Shown: positions 22,690-34,999, counted from the stretch's first letter. The stretch is 64,000 nucleotides of DNA from Melieria omissa (GCA_963971225.1 OZ020267.1:7405574-7469573), one strand, 5' to 3'. Notes: generated from the sequence alone by a model not told the origin. Numbers and translations are program-made.

Positions 22690-24945
22690 TAAATGACACA
22701 TCTGACATACAATTTTATGATCCGCCGATCCTGTAATTCTCAGCCATTTTGGTGCAAATATCGCCAAGTTTGCTCCCATCAAATGAGCAAAGCTCACCAG
22801 CGAGCAATGATTTTTGCAGCACTTTTCAAATGAACAAAACAACAACAACAAGAACAAAGTGTAAATATAACATTACAAAAGTGATTCGCGCTATAGCAAC
22901 ACCTACAACAACACATACAAAAACAACAGCGACACCGTCAATCGTAGTGGATATTTAAGTTACCAGCAAATTGCATGCAACACGAATTGCAGCAACAGAA
23001 ATTATTGCACCAGCAGTGAAACAGCTCACAGCAAAAAACATTTCCCAAATGAACCGACATAAGCTACTAACACTTTACAACAACAACTATATCAACAACA
23101 ACAAGTATAAAAACAACAACAACTATAACAATAACAACAACTATAACAACAACAACAATTATAACATGTGGCAACGCCAGCATGTGAGCCAAGCATCACG
23201 AGGCGCTTGCCACATGCAGCACATGCGCAGCACTAAATTTAACAACAATAACAACAAATAGTGCACCGGCGCACAATTAACATTTGTACCACTTCACATG
23301 TTGCACTTTGGCGCGACGCGACGTCGGTTGTGCCGCACTTAAAACACACAAATTGCACTTTTCGACTTGTAATTTTTGTTGTTGTTGTTGTTGTGCCGGC
23401 AGCCGAGTGAAAGTTCGACGAACGATTCGAGTAGCGATGACAACTCGGTTGCACACACAAATCGCCGCCCGCAGCTGCGTCGGCGCAAAAGGGGCGTTTG
23501 CGGCGCTTACCAAATGAGTTGCACTGCAATCGATTCGAAAATGAAAAATGCATCAAATGAGATGATATGGAAAATGACAGCAGTGATTTTGGTTTGTGTG
23601 TGTGGTTTGGTTTCATTGGCCTGAGGCAGCGACCAGCTGGCCACGGCGCATGCGTGGTGGTTTAGAGCGGAAAAAGCGACACTCAGCTGGATTAGCTGCC
23701 ATGAGTGCAGCTGTAAGTACGAGCTTAGTACAAAGCCATCAAAAGGTGACAATTATCAGTGTGCATTCAATAATGGAATTCCGAATCCCTAAATCCCGAA
23801 ATACCAACACTTTTTAGTAGCTCAAAGCTTTGCAACTTTTGAATTCCGCTTGAAAATACTTTGGGTTTGAACGCCTGAATCTTGACAGCGGATCGATGAC
23901 AAAGAAGAAAAGAAAAAAATGCTCGCCTTTCCAGCTTTTCCCATATTTTCAACGGAAACTGATGAGTTGTCCTTCTCTTCAACCCCAACGCCATTCCAGC
24001 ACTCAACGTTGAACAACTCCCTAAACGCTATTAAATTTCATTCCATCATTCAACTTGTCCACTCAGTCCAGTCCGCAGCAACTCGCTCCACTTCAACTCT
24101 ACCCAATTTTCCCCTCTTGCAGCTCGGCCTCATCCCCGTCGCATTGGCGCTCAGGGAAAACAATTTTCGGCGTTTCGCTGTGTCAGGTGTTGTGCGTCTC
24201 ACTTTGTGTTGGCTCCAAACATTTTCGCAATGTGTACACGAGTTGCTTTACACAGGTAATGTCTCTTTTTATTTGTATGTGTGTGTGTGTGTGTGTCTGA
24301 CTGTGTGGAAATTATTGCGCAATGGCCGACGCAGTGCGGCACAAAATTGGCCGCTTCGCTCTGACATAATCGCTTTGCGGTGTGGAAAACGATGCGTGTG
24401 TGTGCGGTGAAAAACGCACTGCAGTCGTTTAATGAAAATTTAATTTTTGCGGCTTTTTGTGCATAATGGCGGTTAATCATTTCGCATCTGCATTAAGTTT
24501 TGGTTTCATAAAACTTGAGTATGTGTTTTATTTAATGTTTGTTCTTTGTGCAAAAGCATTGCAGACAAGTTTGTGGGGTCGTTGAACCAATTAAAGCGAT
24601 TATTGATTCTTTTGTAGTAGTTGGTAGTTAAATTTAATTTATAAGTTAAAAAAAAAATTATTACAAATCACGATTACACTTAAAAAATTTTTAAAGAATC
24701 GACTGTTAAAAAATACATATAAGAACTGGTAAGAAGTTGGATAATTTGTTATGTGATTTATATTAAAAAACATAGAATTCCATTCAAGCTGAAATTAGTT
24801 TCAATACTCACAAAATACAAAGCAAAATTGTTTTTAGGTATCGAAATTATCCTCAATCTTCAAGTATATCAAGCAAACTCTTCTCTTAATCAATTTGTAA
24901 GAAAGTTTTTGATGAAACCGAATCGACTCGAGTGTTGAACTGCTG
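22690..24945. other. Non-coding island rich in CAA tracts
   Basis: CAA/AAC-rich DNA at 22840-23260 and GC-richer DNA at 23280-24480 with a TG run near 24278-24297. Many frames overlap on both strands but are low-complexity (Asn-, Thr- or Cys-rich) without domain signatures. AT-rich from 24480. It could be regulatory or intronic; no gene is claimed. Confidence 0.35.
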
Positions 24946-24959
24946 CTGGCTTCAACAGA

Positions 24960-25790
24960 CTATTTGGACATTTTGAACTCTAAATCCTGAGTTGACATTC
25001 CCAGAGAGTCCACCAGTGTCATTGAAAGTGTTTTATCGTCCATGTATCTTCTTCATGTTTGGACAAAAGGGGCCTGGCTTTGCCAGACTAGTCAGACACT
25101 TTGAACTCTAAATCCTGAGTCGATGTTCCTAGAGAGTTGATCAGTGTCATTGAAAGTGTTTTATTATTTATGTATCTTCTTCATGTTTGGACAATAAGTG
25201 TTGTCTTTGCCAGACACTTTGAACTCTATATGCTAAGTCTAACTTCTTAGAGAGTTGGGCAGTATCGTTGGAAATGTTTTGTCGTCTATGTTCTTCATTT
25301 TTGAACTAGAGATTCTACCTTTCCCAGACTAGTCAGACAATTCTAACTCTAGTCGGGCAGTCTCATCAAAATCGTTTTATTGTTTGTTTCTTCTTTACCT
25401 TTCGAAGAGGGACGCAACCTTTGCCAGATACCTTGAACTCTAAATCCTCAGTCGACGTTCCTAGAGAGTCGACCAGTACCATTGGAAGTGTTTTATCGTC
25501 CATGTATCTTCCTAATTTTAGACGAGAGATCCTACCTTTCCCAGACTAATCAGACACTTTGAGCTCTAAAGTTGAGTTTTGCATATTTAAATAGTCGGAC
25601 AGTCTTATCAACAATTTTTTATTGTCTTTGTTTCTTCTTCTTTTTTGAACATCCATTCCTAGTTCGACTAGTCAGACACTTTGAACTCTAAATGCTGATT
25701 GTATGTTTTTAGAACTCCAGGCAGTGTCATCGAAAGTGTTTCTATTGTCTATGTCCCTTCTGCGTCTTGGAACACGAGGCATGATTTTGC
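24960..25790. repeat. Degenerate tandem array, about seven units of about 120 bp
   Basis: The landmark CACTTTGAACTCTAAAT with preceding CCAGACTAGTCAGA recurs near 24973, 25101, 25219, 25434, 25559 and 25681, with a damaged unit near 25333. Each is followed by AGAGAGTYGAYCAGTGTCAT and a GTGTTTTATCGTCYATGTATCTTC-like stretch. Confidence 0.85.
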
Positions 25791-26039
25791 ATGCAGACTT
25801 CAAAAAAGCAACAATTTCAGTGATCTACAATGTAGATTATAATTGAGCATAAAATATAAAATCTAAAGTTTATCACTGTTATGTCTGTTTACGTCTTTTT
25901 GAAGTGGTGCAAGGTGTAAACTTTTCTTCTAGGTTACGTAGGACATTTCTGTGTTAGAGTCTGTTGTCTGTTGTAGCGGAGTAAAGTAAAAAATGTGAAA
26001 CCTGTTTTTAGAGTTTTTCAATGTTGAGTAAATCCAGGA

Positions 26040-27900
26040 CTTGTTTCACATATTCAATGCAAGAGACAAACTGAGAACCATTTATACGAGATTCTAATGG
26101 GTTATTGTTCTATGTGAACGATTGCTGTTTTTTTTAGATGGAAGAGACACCAAGAACCATTTTTAGGGGATTCTGGTAGAATTTGGTTCGGGTTAAGATG
26201 GAAGGGACACATTAAGAACCATTTATAGGAGATCCTGGTAGATCATTGTCCTTTTGGATTGGTTTTTCTAGGGAAGGGACAAACTGAGAACAATTTATAG
26301 GAGATTCTGGTGGGTTATTGTTCTATGTGAAGGTTTGCTGTTTCTTTAGAGACAAACATAGACAAGCTAAGAACCATTTTTAGGGGATTCTGGTAGAACC
26401 TGGTTAGGGTTTAGATGGAAGGGACACATTGAGAACCATTTATAGAAGATCCTGATTGATCATTGTCCGTTTGGGTTGGTTTTTCTAGGGAAGGGACAAA
26501 CTGAAAACAATTTATAGGAGATTCTGGTGGGTTAATGTTCTATGTGAAGGATTGCTGTTTCTTTAGATGGCAGAGACAAACTAGGAACCCTTTTTAGGGG
26601 ATTCTGGTAGAACCTGGTCAGGGTTTAGATGGAAGGGACACATTGAGAACATTGATAGGAGATCCTGATTGATCATTGCCTCTTTGGGTTAGTTTTTCTA
26701 GGGAAGGGAAAAACTGAGAACAATTTATAGGAGATTCTGGTTGATTTTTGTTCTATGTGAAGGATTGCTGTTTCTTTAGATGGAAGAGACAAACTAAGAA
26801 CCATTTTTAGGGGATTCTGGTAGAACCTGGTTAGGGTTTAGATGGAAGGGACACATTGAGAATCATTTATAGGAGATCCTGGTTGATCATTGTCCGTTTG
26901 GGTTAGTTTTTCTAGGGAAGCGACAAACTGAGAACAATTTATAGGAGATTCTGGTGGGTTATTGTTCTATATGAAGGATTGCTGTTTTTTTAGATGGAAG
27001 AGAAAAACTATGTTAAGAACCATTTTTAGGGGATTCTGGTGGAATCTGGTTCGGGTTAAGATGAAAGGGACACATTAAGAACCATTTATAGGAGATCCTG
27101 GCAGATCATTGGGTTGATAAATCTCTGTGAAGGATTGCTTTTTCTTTAGATGAAAGGGACAAACTGAGATCCATTTATAGGAGATTCTGGTAGATCATTG
27201 GGTTGCTTATTCTATGTAAAGGATTGCTTTTTCTTAAGATGAAAGGAACAAATAGAAAACCATTTATAGGAGATCCTAGTAGATCATTGGGCTGCTCATT
27301 CTATGTGAAGGATTGCTCTTTCTTTAGATGGAAGAGAAAACTGAGAACCATTTAAGGGAGATTCTGGAGGGTTATTGTTCCTTTGGGTTGCAAATTCTAT
27401 GTGAAGGATTTATTTTGTGAAAAATTTATTTTTCTTTAGATGGAAGATACAATCTAAGAACCATTTATAGGAGATCCTGATGGATCATTGTCCTTTTGGA
27501 TTGGTATTTCAAACAAATTGGGAACAATTTATAAGAGATTCTGGTTGATTATTATTTCTTTGGGTTGCTAATTCTATGTGAAGGATATCTTTTTCTTTAG
27601 ATGGAAGAGAAAACAGAGACTCATTTATAGGAGATCCTGGACGGTTATTGTAGCTTTGGGTTGCTAATTCTATGTGAACGAATGCTTTTCCTACTTTTCT
27701 CAGTAATTAAAGCTTCTTCTTGAGTTGGATGAAATAAACTGAGGATAATTAAAAGATGGTTCTGGTGGGTTAATGTCCCATTACGTTATTAATTCTATTT
27801 AAAGGACTGTTTCTTCTACTTCTCTATGCAGTTAAGCTTCTTGTTGAGTTGCAAGAAATAAACTGAGAACAATTAAAAGTGATGCTATAAATTCAATGAG
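26040..27900. repeat. Tandem array with trimeric higher-order unit (about 215 bp)
   Basis: Three related sub-units (about 80, 62 and 72 bp) follow one another in fixed order. They are recognised by GGTTATTGTTCTATGTGAAG, TTTTTAGGGGATTCTGGTAG and ATAGGAGATCCTGATTGATC. The trimer starts near 26281, 26498, 26711 and 26925, spacing 213-217 bp. From about 27110 it decays into simpler, less regular monomers carrying AGGAGATTCTGG. Confidence 0.9.
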
Positions 27901-27904
27901 AAGG

Positions 27905-28926
27905 ATTGTTTCTTCTACTTTTTTACATCATTACAGATTCTACACAAGTTTAGGAAGTCTCTTGTGGAACTTGTGTAGAAGCTGTGATGGGGTGTGGAAA
28001 ATATGAAACCATTCTCAACAATCCGCCTCTTTCTGTCTTTGTGGTCACATTGCGCTCTACAGAGGAAAAACACTCAGTGGTGACACATTTTTATGGATAA
28101 TCCAGAAGTCGATTTACAGTATCTTTAAGGTTTAATACAGCCCAAAATACCCAAAAAAAACTCTGTGATACATAATAGTCCGAACACCATTTTGGTAGCA
28201 CCTGTATCTATGTAAAAGTGAGTAAACTTTGTATTTTTGACAGAAAATTGATACGTTGTTAGCAACGAGGAGATCATACCTACACTTTTGTATTATTATT
28301 TTTTCAATTTTCATTAAAAAGTTCTCGGAAAACCCATGCAACTCAAACCCTGTGTTCATGGCCATAAATCGAAATAAAGTGTTTTTTCGCTTAATTCTAA
28401 AACTTCACATGGAGCGACGCGCACACTCGCATGCAACGCATTAAGTAATCCATAAAATGCTCAAATGGTTTTATTGCTCGCTGTGACATCGCATAACGAT
28501 GCCGCCTGACGCCACTTGCGCAAATCCCACTTGGCTAATTCGCATGTGACAGTCGCACAGGTTGCGGGCCATTCCCTTTGCTTTGTTGTTGTTGTTGCTA
28601 TTAGTTGCTCACCCGCCAGAGCAACGCGTACTTTGGCACACGAGGCGTGCAACGAATACTAAGCGACGCGCCGCTCCTTTGACGCAGCGGCCGTGTTGGC
28701 CATGTCGCTGGCGATGGCGATGGCCACACTGACAGCGTTTATATGATGGAGCATAATAAAAGTACCGTTAGGCCAACTGTAATGGCCGGTTCAATGAATT
28801 GAATGAATTGTGCGTGAATTACACGAATTGAAAACGCGCGAAAGCGAACAGCGACGCATTGGGTTTGGGAATTTTCAGCCAAAAATGGTGCAAAATCAAT
28901 GGACAGACAGCGTGACATGAAATCGC

Positions 28927-28964
<38 letters not shown>

Positions 28965-29605
28965 TTTCGTAGATGAAGAATTATTTGGCAAATAAACAAC
29001 GCCCGTACGTGATCGAATTCACGCGGCGCTGTCACTTCAGCCGCCGTTCACATTGTTGGCGTTGTGCAGTGCGGCGGAAATGGCACGCGTTCGATTGTGC
29101 TTCTTCTTCTTCGTCTTCGTTTTCTTCTTCTTATTATCAGATAGTGTTCTGAGTGCAGCATGTTGCAGCCGCATCTGTTACAATGGATGCCAATCGGTGC
29201 GCGCATTTCTCAGTTCGCCCCCTTGGCAGTGCTCCAGCACTTTCTGTCTATGTGTGTGGCTGTGCGTGTGTGTTGCTTATCTCGTGGATCTCTTCCGCAT
29301 GTGTTGGCTGTGCTGTGCACTGCTGCTGCGGCGCTTTATTGACTTAATTCATTAACGGAAATATTGACCGCGATTATGGTCATGGCCCATTGCGTTAACA
29401 TCTTTGATGTTTTTTTCTTTCTCTTTGCTGTTTTTGTTTTGCTGCTGCTCTGCTATTATTGTTGCTGCCTTTATTGCGGTTGTATTCTAATGTAATGTTG
29501 TTGTTGTTGTTGTTGCTGTTTTTATTGCCTTCTAAAACAATTTGTTGTGCATAATGAAGTTGGGCTGTGAACGACTTGGGCGCGCTTAATGCACTTTTAG
29601 CTACA
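27905..29605. other. Non-coding island
   Basis: Single-copy-looking DNA, GC-richer at 28390-29350. Low-complexity frames such as the Phe-rich one at 29053-29355 are not convincing genes. It contains a perfect CA repeat at 28928-28962. Confidence 0.35.
28928..28962. repeat. CA dinucleotide microsatellite
   Basis: Seventeen uninterrupted CA units. Shorter CA or TG runs occur near 24278, 32793 and 38195. Confidence 0.95.
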
Positions 29606-29744
29606 CTCGAAAAAATTTATGGAAAAAATTTATAAATCAAATTTATAAAAAATTTTTAATGAAAATTGTATATGAATAAGTATTTTTTATGAAGAAACTA
29701 AGTGTTGTTGTATTATATGAGAAGAGTAAAAAAACATTACTAAG

Positions 29745-31180
29745 ATTTCGTACTAAAGAAACTTTTCAGACAGTTTTGTGATTGACTCAGTTTGGTTTGA
29801 GCGCGTTTCAAAGATAAAAATACTTAAAAATATTTTATAATTTATAATTTTACAATCGGATTGTTAGATTTTGAAAGATAATATTTCATACTTAAAAAAC
29901 TTCTCAGACAGTTTTGTGATTACGTGACTGTTGATTTACAAATATTTTACAATTTTATAATCAGGTTATGCTTGATGGCGTTAGAAAGATAAGATTTAGT
30001 ACTAAAGAAACTTCTCAGAAAGTTTTGTGATTGCCTCAGTTTTGTTTGAGCGCGTTTCAAAGATGAAAAATATTTACAAATATTTTACAATTTTATAATT
30101 TTACAATCAGGGTATGCTTGAACCAAAGATACAATTTCGTACTAAAGAAACTTCTCAGACAGGTTTTGTAATTGCTTGTCTCAGTTTTGTTTGAGCGCGT
30201 ATCAAAGATGAACACCAGCAACAGGAAAATACAGATGCAATTAAAATATTAAACAATTTTACAATCGGATTGATAGAATTTGAAAGATAAGATTTTATAC
30301 TCAAGAAACTTTTCAGACAGTTTTGTGATTGCCTGACTCAGTTTTGTTTGAGCGCGTTTCAAAGATGAAACTGGAAACGACAGATGCAATTGAAATATTT
30401 TAAAATTTTACAATCGGATTGATAGAATTTGGAAAGATAAGATTTCATACTAAAGAAACTTCTCAAACAGTTTTGTGATTGCTTGACTCAGTTTTGTTTG
30501 AGTGCGTTTCAAAGATGAATGATAATTACAAATATTTTACAATTATATAATCGGTTTAAATAAACTTTTCAGACAGTTTTGTGATTGCTTGAGCCAGTTT
30601 TGTTTGAGCGTACTTCAAAAATGAAAAATATTTACAAATATTTTTAAATTTTATAATTTTACAATCGGGTTGATAGAATCGGTTTTACTAAAGAAATCTC
30701 TCGGACAGTTTTGTGATTGTTTGAGTCAGTTTTGTTTGAGCGCGTTTCAAATATGAAAAATATTTGCAAATATTCTACAATTTTACAATCTTACAATCGG
30801 ATTAATAGAATTTGAAAGATAAGTTTTCATACTAAAGAAACTTCTCAGACAGTTTTTTTGATTGCTTGACTCAGTTTTGTTTGAGCGCGTTTCAAGAATG
30901 AAAAATATTTACAAATATTTTATAACTTTTTAATTTTACAAGCGGATTGATAGAATTTCAAAGAATAAGAAACTTCTCAGACAGGTTTTGTGATTGCTTG
31001 AGTCAGTTTTGTTTGAGCGCGCTTCAAGGGTGATTTTATAATTTAATAATTTTTCAATCGGGTTACGCTTCATGACATTAGAGAGATTAGATTTTGCACT
31101 AAAGAAACTTCTCAGACAGTTTTGTGATTGCTTCACTCAGTTTTCTTTGAGCGCGCTTCAAAGCTGAACAGCAGAAAAGA
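29745..31180. repeat. Degenerate tandem array, about eleven units of 105-155 bp
   Basis: The landmark AAACTTCTCAGACAGTTTTG followed by TGATTGCTTGACTCAGTTTT and TTTGAGCGCGTTTCAAAGAT recurs near 29764, 29910, 30014, 30152, 30306, 30460, 30565, 30698, 30841, 30974 and 31109. Spacing varies because of internal deletions in the AT-rich half of the unit. Confidence 0.9.
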
Positions 31181-31419
31181 GAAAATTTGCCATATTTAAC
31201 TATTTCTCTTCGACAAAGGTGCCCGAAAATCTGAATATTGTTTATGGTCCCCATACTGTAACAACCAATCGTGTTCAATTTATTTCGGTAATTTTGATGA
31301 CAAGCATGCATCACAGTCTAGAAAGCCAATCATCCAAACATTCTTTAAAATTATGGAAATCGTTGAGTCCCAATGCTATGTAAGCATTTTTTTGGTTTGT
31401 CCAGAAGTTGAACATTGCA

Positions 31420-32200
31420 CAAAAACTCATTTGAAACCAACTTGAATAAGGCTGAATACAACAAAAAGCTCGATGAATGGGTGCCACAGGAGATAAGCCA
31501 AGTTTTCATCTACGAATCGTTGCTGAGTGGCAACAAAATCGAATAATTTTGAAGGCGTATGGTGACTTCTGATGAAAAGTAAATCACTTACGGAGAGATT
31601 AGGCAAAAACGGTCCTATTCAAATTGCAGTGAGTCAGCACAAACCTGGATCAAGCCATGATTGACAGGAAGGTTTTGTTGTGTGTTTGATGAGATTGACG
31701 AGGCAGATCACTTATAGGGAGACCAGGCAAAAACGGTCCTCTTCGGATTGCAGTGAGTCAGCACAAACCTGGATCAAGCCATGATTGACAGGAAGGTTTT
31801 GTTGTGTGTTTGATGAGATTGACGAGGCAGATCACTTATAGGGAGACCAGGCAAAAACGGTCCTCTTCGAATTGCAGTGAGTCAGCACAAACCTGGATCA
31901 AGCCATGATTGACAGGAAGGTTTTGTTGTATGTTTAATGAGAATGACGAGGCACTCTACGTCTAAATTCTCAATCAACAATTGGACTGTCTAAATTAAGC
32001 AATCGCCCAGAAGCGACAAGCTTTGGCCAATAGGAGAAGAATTGTGTTCCATTAGGACATACATCGATAGTGACTTGTCAGGAGCTCCGGGAGCTTGGTT
32101 GGGTAATACTTATGCATCCACCTTATATACCGGACATGGCACCAAGTGACTCCCATCTGTTCGAATAATTTTGCTGATGAAAAATTTGCCTCAACAAAAG
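31420..32200 (+). pseudogene. Decayed mariner transposase, family 5, with internal triplication
   Basis: Conceptual translation shows mariner landmarks in order: KLDEWVPQE (about 31465-31495); a MVTSDEK segment with the first catalytic Asp (about 31558-31580); an S-E-S-A-Q-T-W-I-K-P stretch; a QKRQALANRR stretch with FH following (about 32005-32050); and CIHLIYRTWHQVT-like text that reads as a frameshifted HPPYTPDMAPSDSHLF block (about 32115-32160). Stops and frameshifts are frequent. A 123-bp internal segment is present three times. No terminal inverted repeats were found. It is an old relic. Confidence 0.75.
31583..31952. repeat. Three tandem 123-bp copies inside a mariner relic
   Basis: Units begin near 31583, 31707 and 31830 with ATCACTTA and contain AGGCAAAAACGGTCCT, CAGTGAGTCAGCACAAACC and TGACAGGAAGGTTTTGTTG. 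Units 2 and 3 are almost identical while unit 1 is more diverged. The 123-bp unit is 41 codons, so the reading phase is kept. Confidence 0.93.
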
Positions 32201-32204
32201 TTAC

Positions 32205-34130
32205 TGTCCTTTTGTTTTTTACCCATAGAAACGAGTCTTTCTTTGTTAGAGAATCGTTTGGATTACCTTCAAAATGGCAACAAGTTATTGAACAAAACGT
32301 ACTTGAACTCAATCGGAATAATTACTTTTTTTTCTATGCTTTATATTTTCAAATCTATTTTCGAATTTATTAGTGATTTCTTCGAGTGCATGGACTGGCA
32401 TCTTTAGTCGCACCGTGTTAATAAAAACATTTGCGAGCGTGTAAAGAGCCACATTACGTTACGTTGACGATGTTGCAGCTGTGGCAATGATGCTGCTGCC
32501 GCACAGCAGCACCGCAACACACAGCAACGCCGCGCTGCCACAATGTGCAACTTGGGTGCGTGCGGCTGCAACGTGGCAACGTGTGTCGCATGTCATCTGC
32601 ACTCAGCGTTTATGTCATTCATGGATAGCAACGACAGCGACACAACGGCAAAGACAAAGACAACGTGACGCGGTGCGTCTTGCTTGGCATTTCTTGTGTG
32701 CGGTTTCTTCTTCTCATATTTGTTGCTATTCATTTTTTGTAATTTTTTGTGTTGCGTCTTCTATGAGTTTTTGTTGTCTTGTAACGGCAATTAACACACA
32801 CACACACACACACACCGGTATTTGTAGGGCTTCTGTTTGTGCACATTGCAGCAACTAATTTTCATTTTTTGTGCGCATAGTTTTTCACTTTATTGCAGTA
32901 AATAATTTTTGCAATGACTGAAATTAACTTTAATGATTTTCTATTTATGGCTGCAGTAAATGACAAACTTCTTAGATTATTGCTTTATTATAGTTTGAGG
33001 CGATTTGTTGCAAATTAACGCCAACAAGACCAAAATCAATATTCCATAATCAGCTTAGAGCTTTGAGTGAAAATTGTGCATTTTGCCACCTTCACACATG
33101 ACGGCAACCATGGCAACAACACACAATTAGAGCACAGCCCCCAACACGCCTTGACTGCCGCCAGCGCAAGTTTCGCAAGCGGTCGAGGGTTAATTGTCGA
33201 GGTTATTTGGCTTGCAGGCGTTAATGTGGCCTGCACTGAAGTGTCTTTGCAGCTGGCAGCTGGCACTAAGATGGCCATTAGTGCGCCTTGAAAGACGCCG
33301 AAAAAGCCATAACACGGGCGATTTCAATAAAACTAAATGGTTTTGCCGCCACCAACGATGCCAAACGCACTCGCGTGCGGCACACTCACTCGCTCGTTAA
33401 TTTACTTGCAGCTAAGCGCTGTTGGCCGTCTGCAAGCGGATGTCGTGCACTGCTCCAGCGCTGCTGTCATTGTGCGGTTCTTTTCATTTTCCTAAGGCCC
33501 CGCCTTGCCCGAGTAACTAAAATGCAAGTAATCAAGTTGCTGTGTCGTATTTAAATCTAATCGCCGCTTGGCATTGGCCGCCAGTGTGTCTTTGGCGGCG
33601 CGAAATCAAGGCAATACGCGCCGAATGCAGGTTCGCCATTATGCAATTCAATTCAATTAAATGTTAAGTATACGTCATGTGTGATGCATACGTGTAATTA
33701 CTCGTATTTGCGCTTATGGCCGTCGCTTAGCCAATGTTTTATGTCGCATTTGGACAAATGGGTTCTCTGTGTTGGCTGAGGTCACTTAGACCTTTGAGCG
33801 GAATTTATTTTGCCAAGCAGCAATTTGGCTGCTAACATTCTTTGCTGCATTCTTTGTTAACTATGTTAAAAGTTTAAAGAAAATATATGATAAAAAAAAT
33901 GCATTACACAACTAAGGGATTAGAAGAGGAGTGCAGCGTGAATTTCTTCTTCTTCTTTTATCTTTTTGCTATACCTTTTAAAGGTTTGTCTGAGATCTCG
34001 ACTGCTGTCACCACATAAGTCATGACACGGCCGTCTCGAGGTGGCCGAGCGCTCAACATGATCGACAGAACCCAATCGAGCGGGCAACCCGTTAGCTGTA
34101 AGCCAGGGCAAGTAACGGCTTTTTTTGCTA
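32205..34130. other. Non-coding island
   Basis: GC-richer single-copy-looking DNA at 32440-33830, including a CA run near 32793-32814, then AT-rich. No exon or RNA gene was recognised. Confidence 0.35.
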
Positions 34131-34136
34131 ATACGC

Positions 34137-34240
34137 ACAATGTTGCCAGATTAGGAGATTTCCTCCTAGATTTAGGAGATTCTTGGCCTTTAAGGAAAAT
34201 TTTGTAGAAGGAAGAATTGTTTAGGAGAAAGTTTAGGATA
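34137..34240. mobile_element. Fragment of the hAT-type MITE of 18997-20101
   Basis: It reads CAATGTTGCCAGATTAGGAG and continues with TTTAGGAGATTC and GTTTAGGAGAAAGTTTAGGA. This is the reverse complement of the right half of the nested MITE (19740-19830). It is cut at 34239-34240 by a mariner inserted at TA; no right end is seen beyond that mariner. Confidence 0.7.
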
Positions 34241-34992
34241 TCAGGTGTACAACTTTGCTTCCGCCGTTTTCCGATAGGTGGCTGTACCGGCTGAGGCTGG
34301 TTGAAATACATAGATGGTAATGCCTTTAAAGTGAGTGTGGACAGTGCCTAACGAATTGTCATCGCCGTTTCAGTGACAGTTGTTCTTGTTTTCGTATTAT
34401 TCACGCTCGAAAATGTCCGTTTATGTGCCCAATTCTCGCCATTTGCGGGAAGTTTTACTTTTCTGTTACAATTCGAAAAAAAATGAAGCTGAACCGCATC
34501 GAATGCTCTCAGAAACTTACGGTGATGCTGCTCTGAGTGAAAGAACGTGTCGGGAGTGTTTTCAACGTTTTAAAAATGGTGATTTCGATGTCGAAGACAA
34601 ACATGGTGGTGGAAGAGAACACGACAATGCTCGGCCTCACGTCGCAAAAGTGGTCAAAAAGTACCTGGAAACGCTGAAATGGGAAGTCTTGCCCCACCCG
34701 CCGTATTCCCCAGATGTCGCCCCTTCTGACTTCCACCTATTCCGTTCGATGGCACACGGCCTGGCAGATCAACATTTTCAATCCTTCGAAGAATTGGTAA
34801 AATGGATTTCTTCATGGATAGCGTCAAAAGAGGACTGCTTTTTTCGAGCCGGGATCCGAAAATTGCCGGAAAGATGGGAGAAAGTTTGCGCTAGCGACGG
34901 ACAATACTTTGAATAATACATCTGTAAGCACTTTTTCGCAATAAAGCTTTTAATTTTGGAAAAAAACGGCGGAAGCAAAGTTGTACACCTGA
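34241..34992 (+). mobile_element. Internally deleted mariner, family 6 (752 bp)
   Basis: Terminal inverted repeats of about 30 bp start TCAGGTGTACAACTTTGCTT and are almost identical at both ends, flanked by TA (34239-34240 and 34993-34994). It carries an uninterrupted reading frame made from the two ends of a mariner transposase. Confidence 0.92.
34413..34916 (+). CDS. In-frame deleted mariner transposase (HTH plus half catalytic domain)
   Basis: A continuous 167-residue frame. Residues 1 to about 65 form the N-terminal DNA-binding region (LREVLLFCYNSKKNEAEPHR, then CRECFQRFKNGDFDVED, a typical mariner helix-turn-helix end). At about residue 68 it jumps to HDNARPH, which holds the second catalytic Asp, followed 34 residues later by the third in SPDVAPSDFHLF. 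It ends with the normal mariner C-terminus. The first catalytic Asp and about 150 residues are missing, yet the junction stays in frame with no stop. Such a product could bind its own terminal repeats but not cut. Whether it is expressed is unknown. The start at 34413 is the first Met before conserved sequence; the frame is open a further 11 codons upstream. Confidence 0.75.
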   Translation: MSVYVPNSRHLREVLLFCYNSKKNEAEPHRMLSETYGDAALSERTCRECFQRFKNGDFDVEDKHGGGREHDNARPHVAKVVKKYLETLKWEVLPHPPYSPDVAPSDFHLFRSMAHGLADQHFQSFEELVKWISSWIASKEDCFFRAGIRKLPERWEKVCASDGQYFE

Positions 34993-34999
34993 TATAAGA

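Noticed and set aside
22971..23261. Asn-rich 96-codon frame
   Set aside because: Caused by AAC/CAA microsatellite DNA; no conserved motif.
28928..28962. Short direct repeats that might suggest a CRISPR-like array, here and in the tandem arrays
   Set aside because: These are a CA microsatellite and minisatellites without unique spacers; the DNA is eukaryotic.
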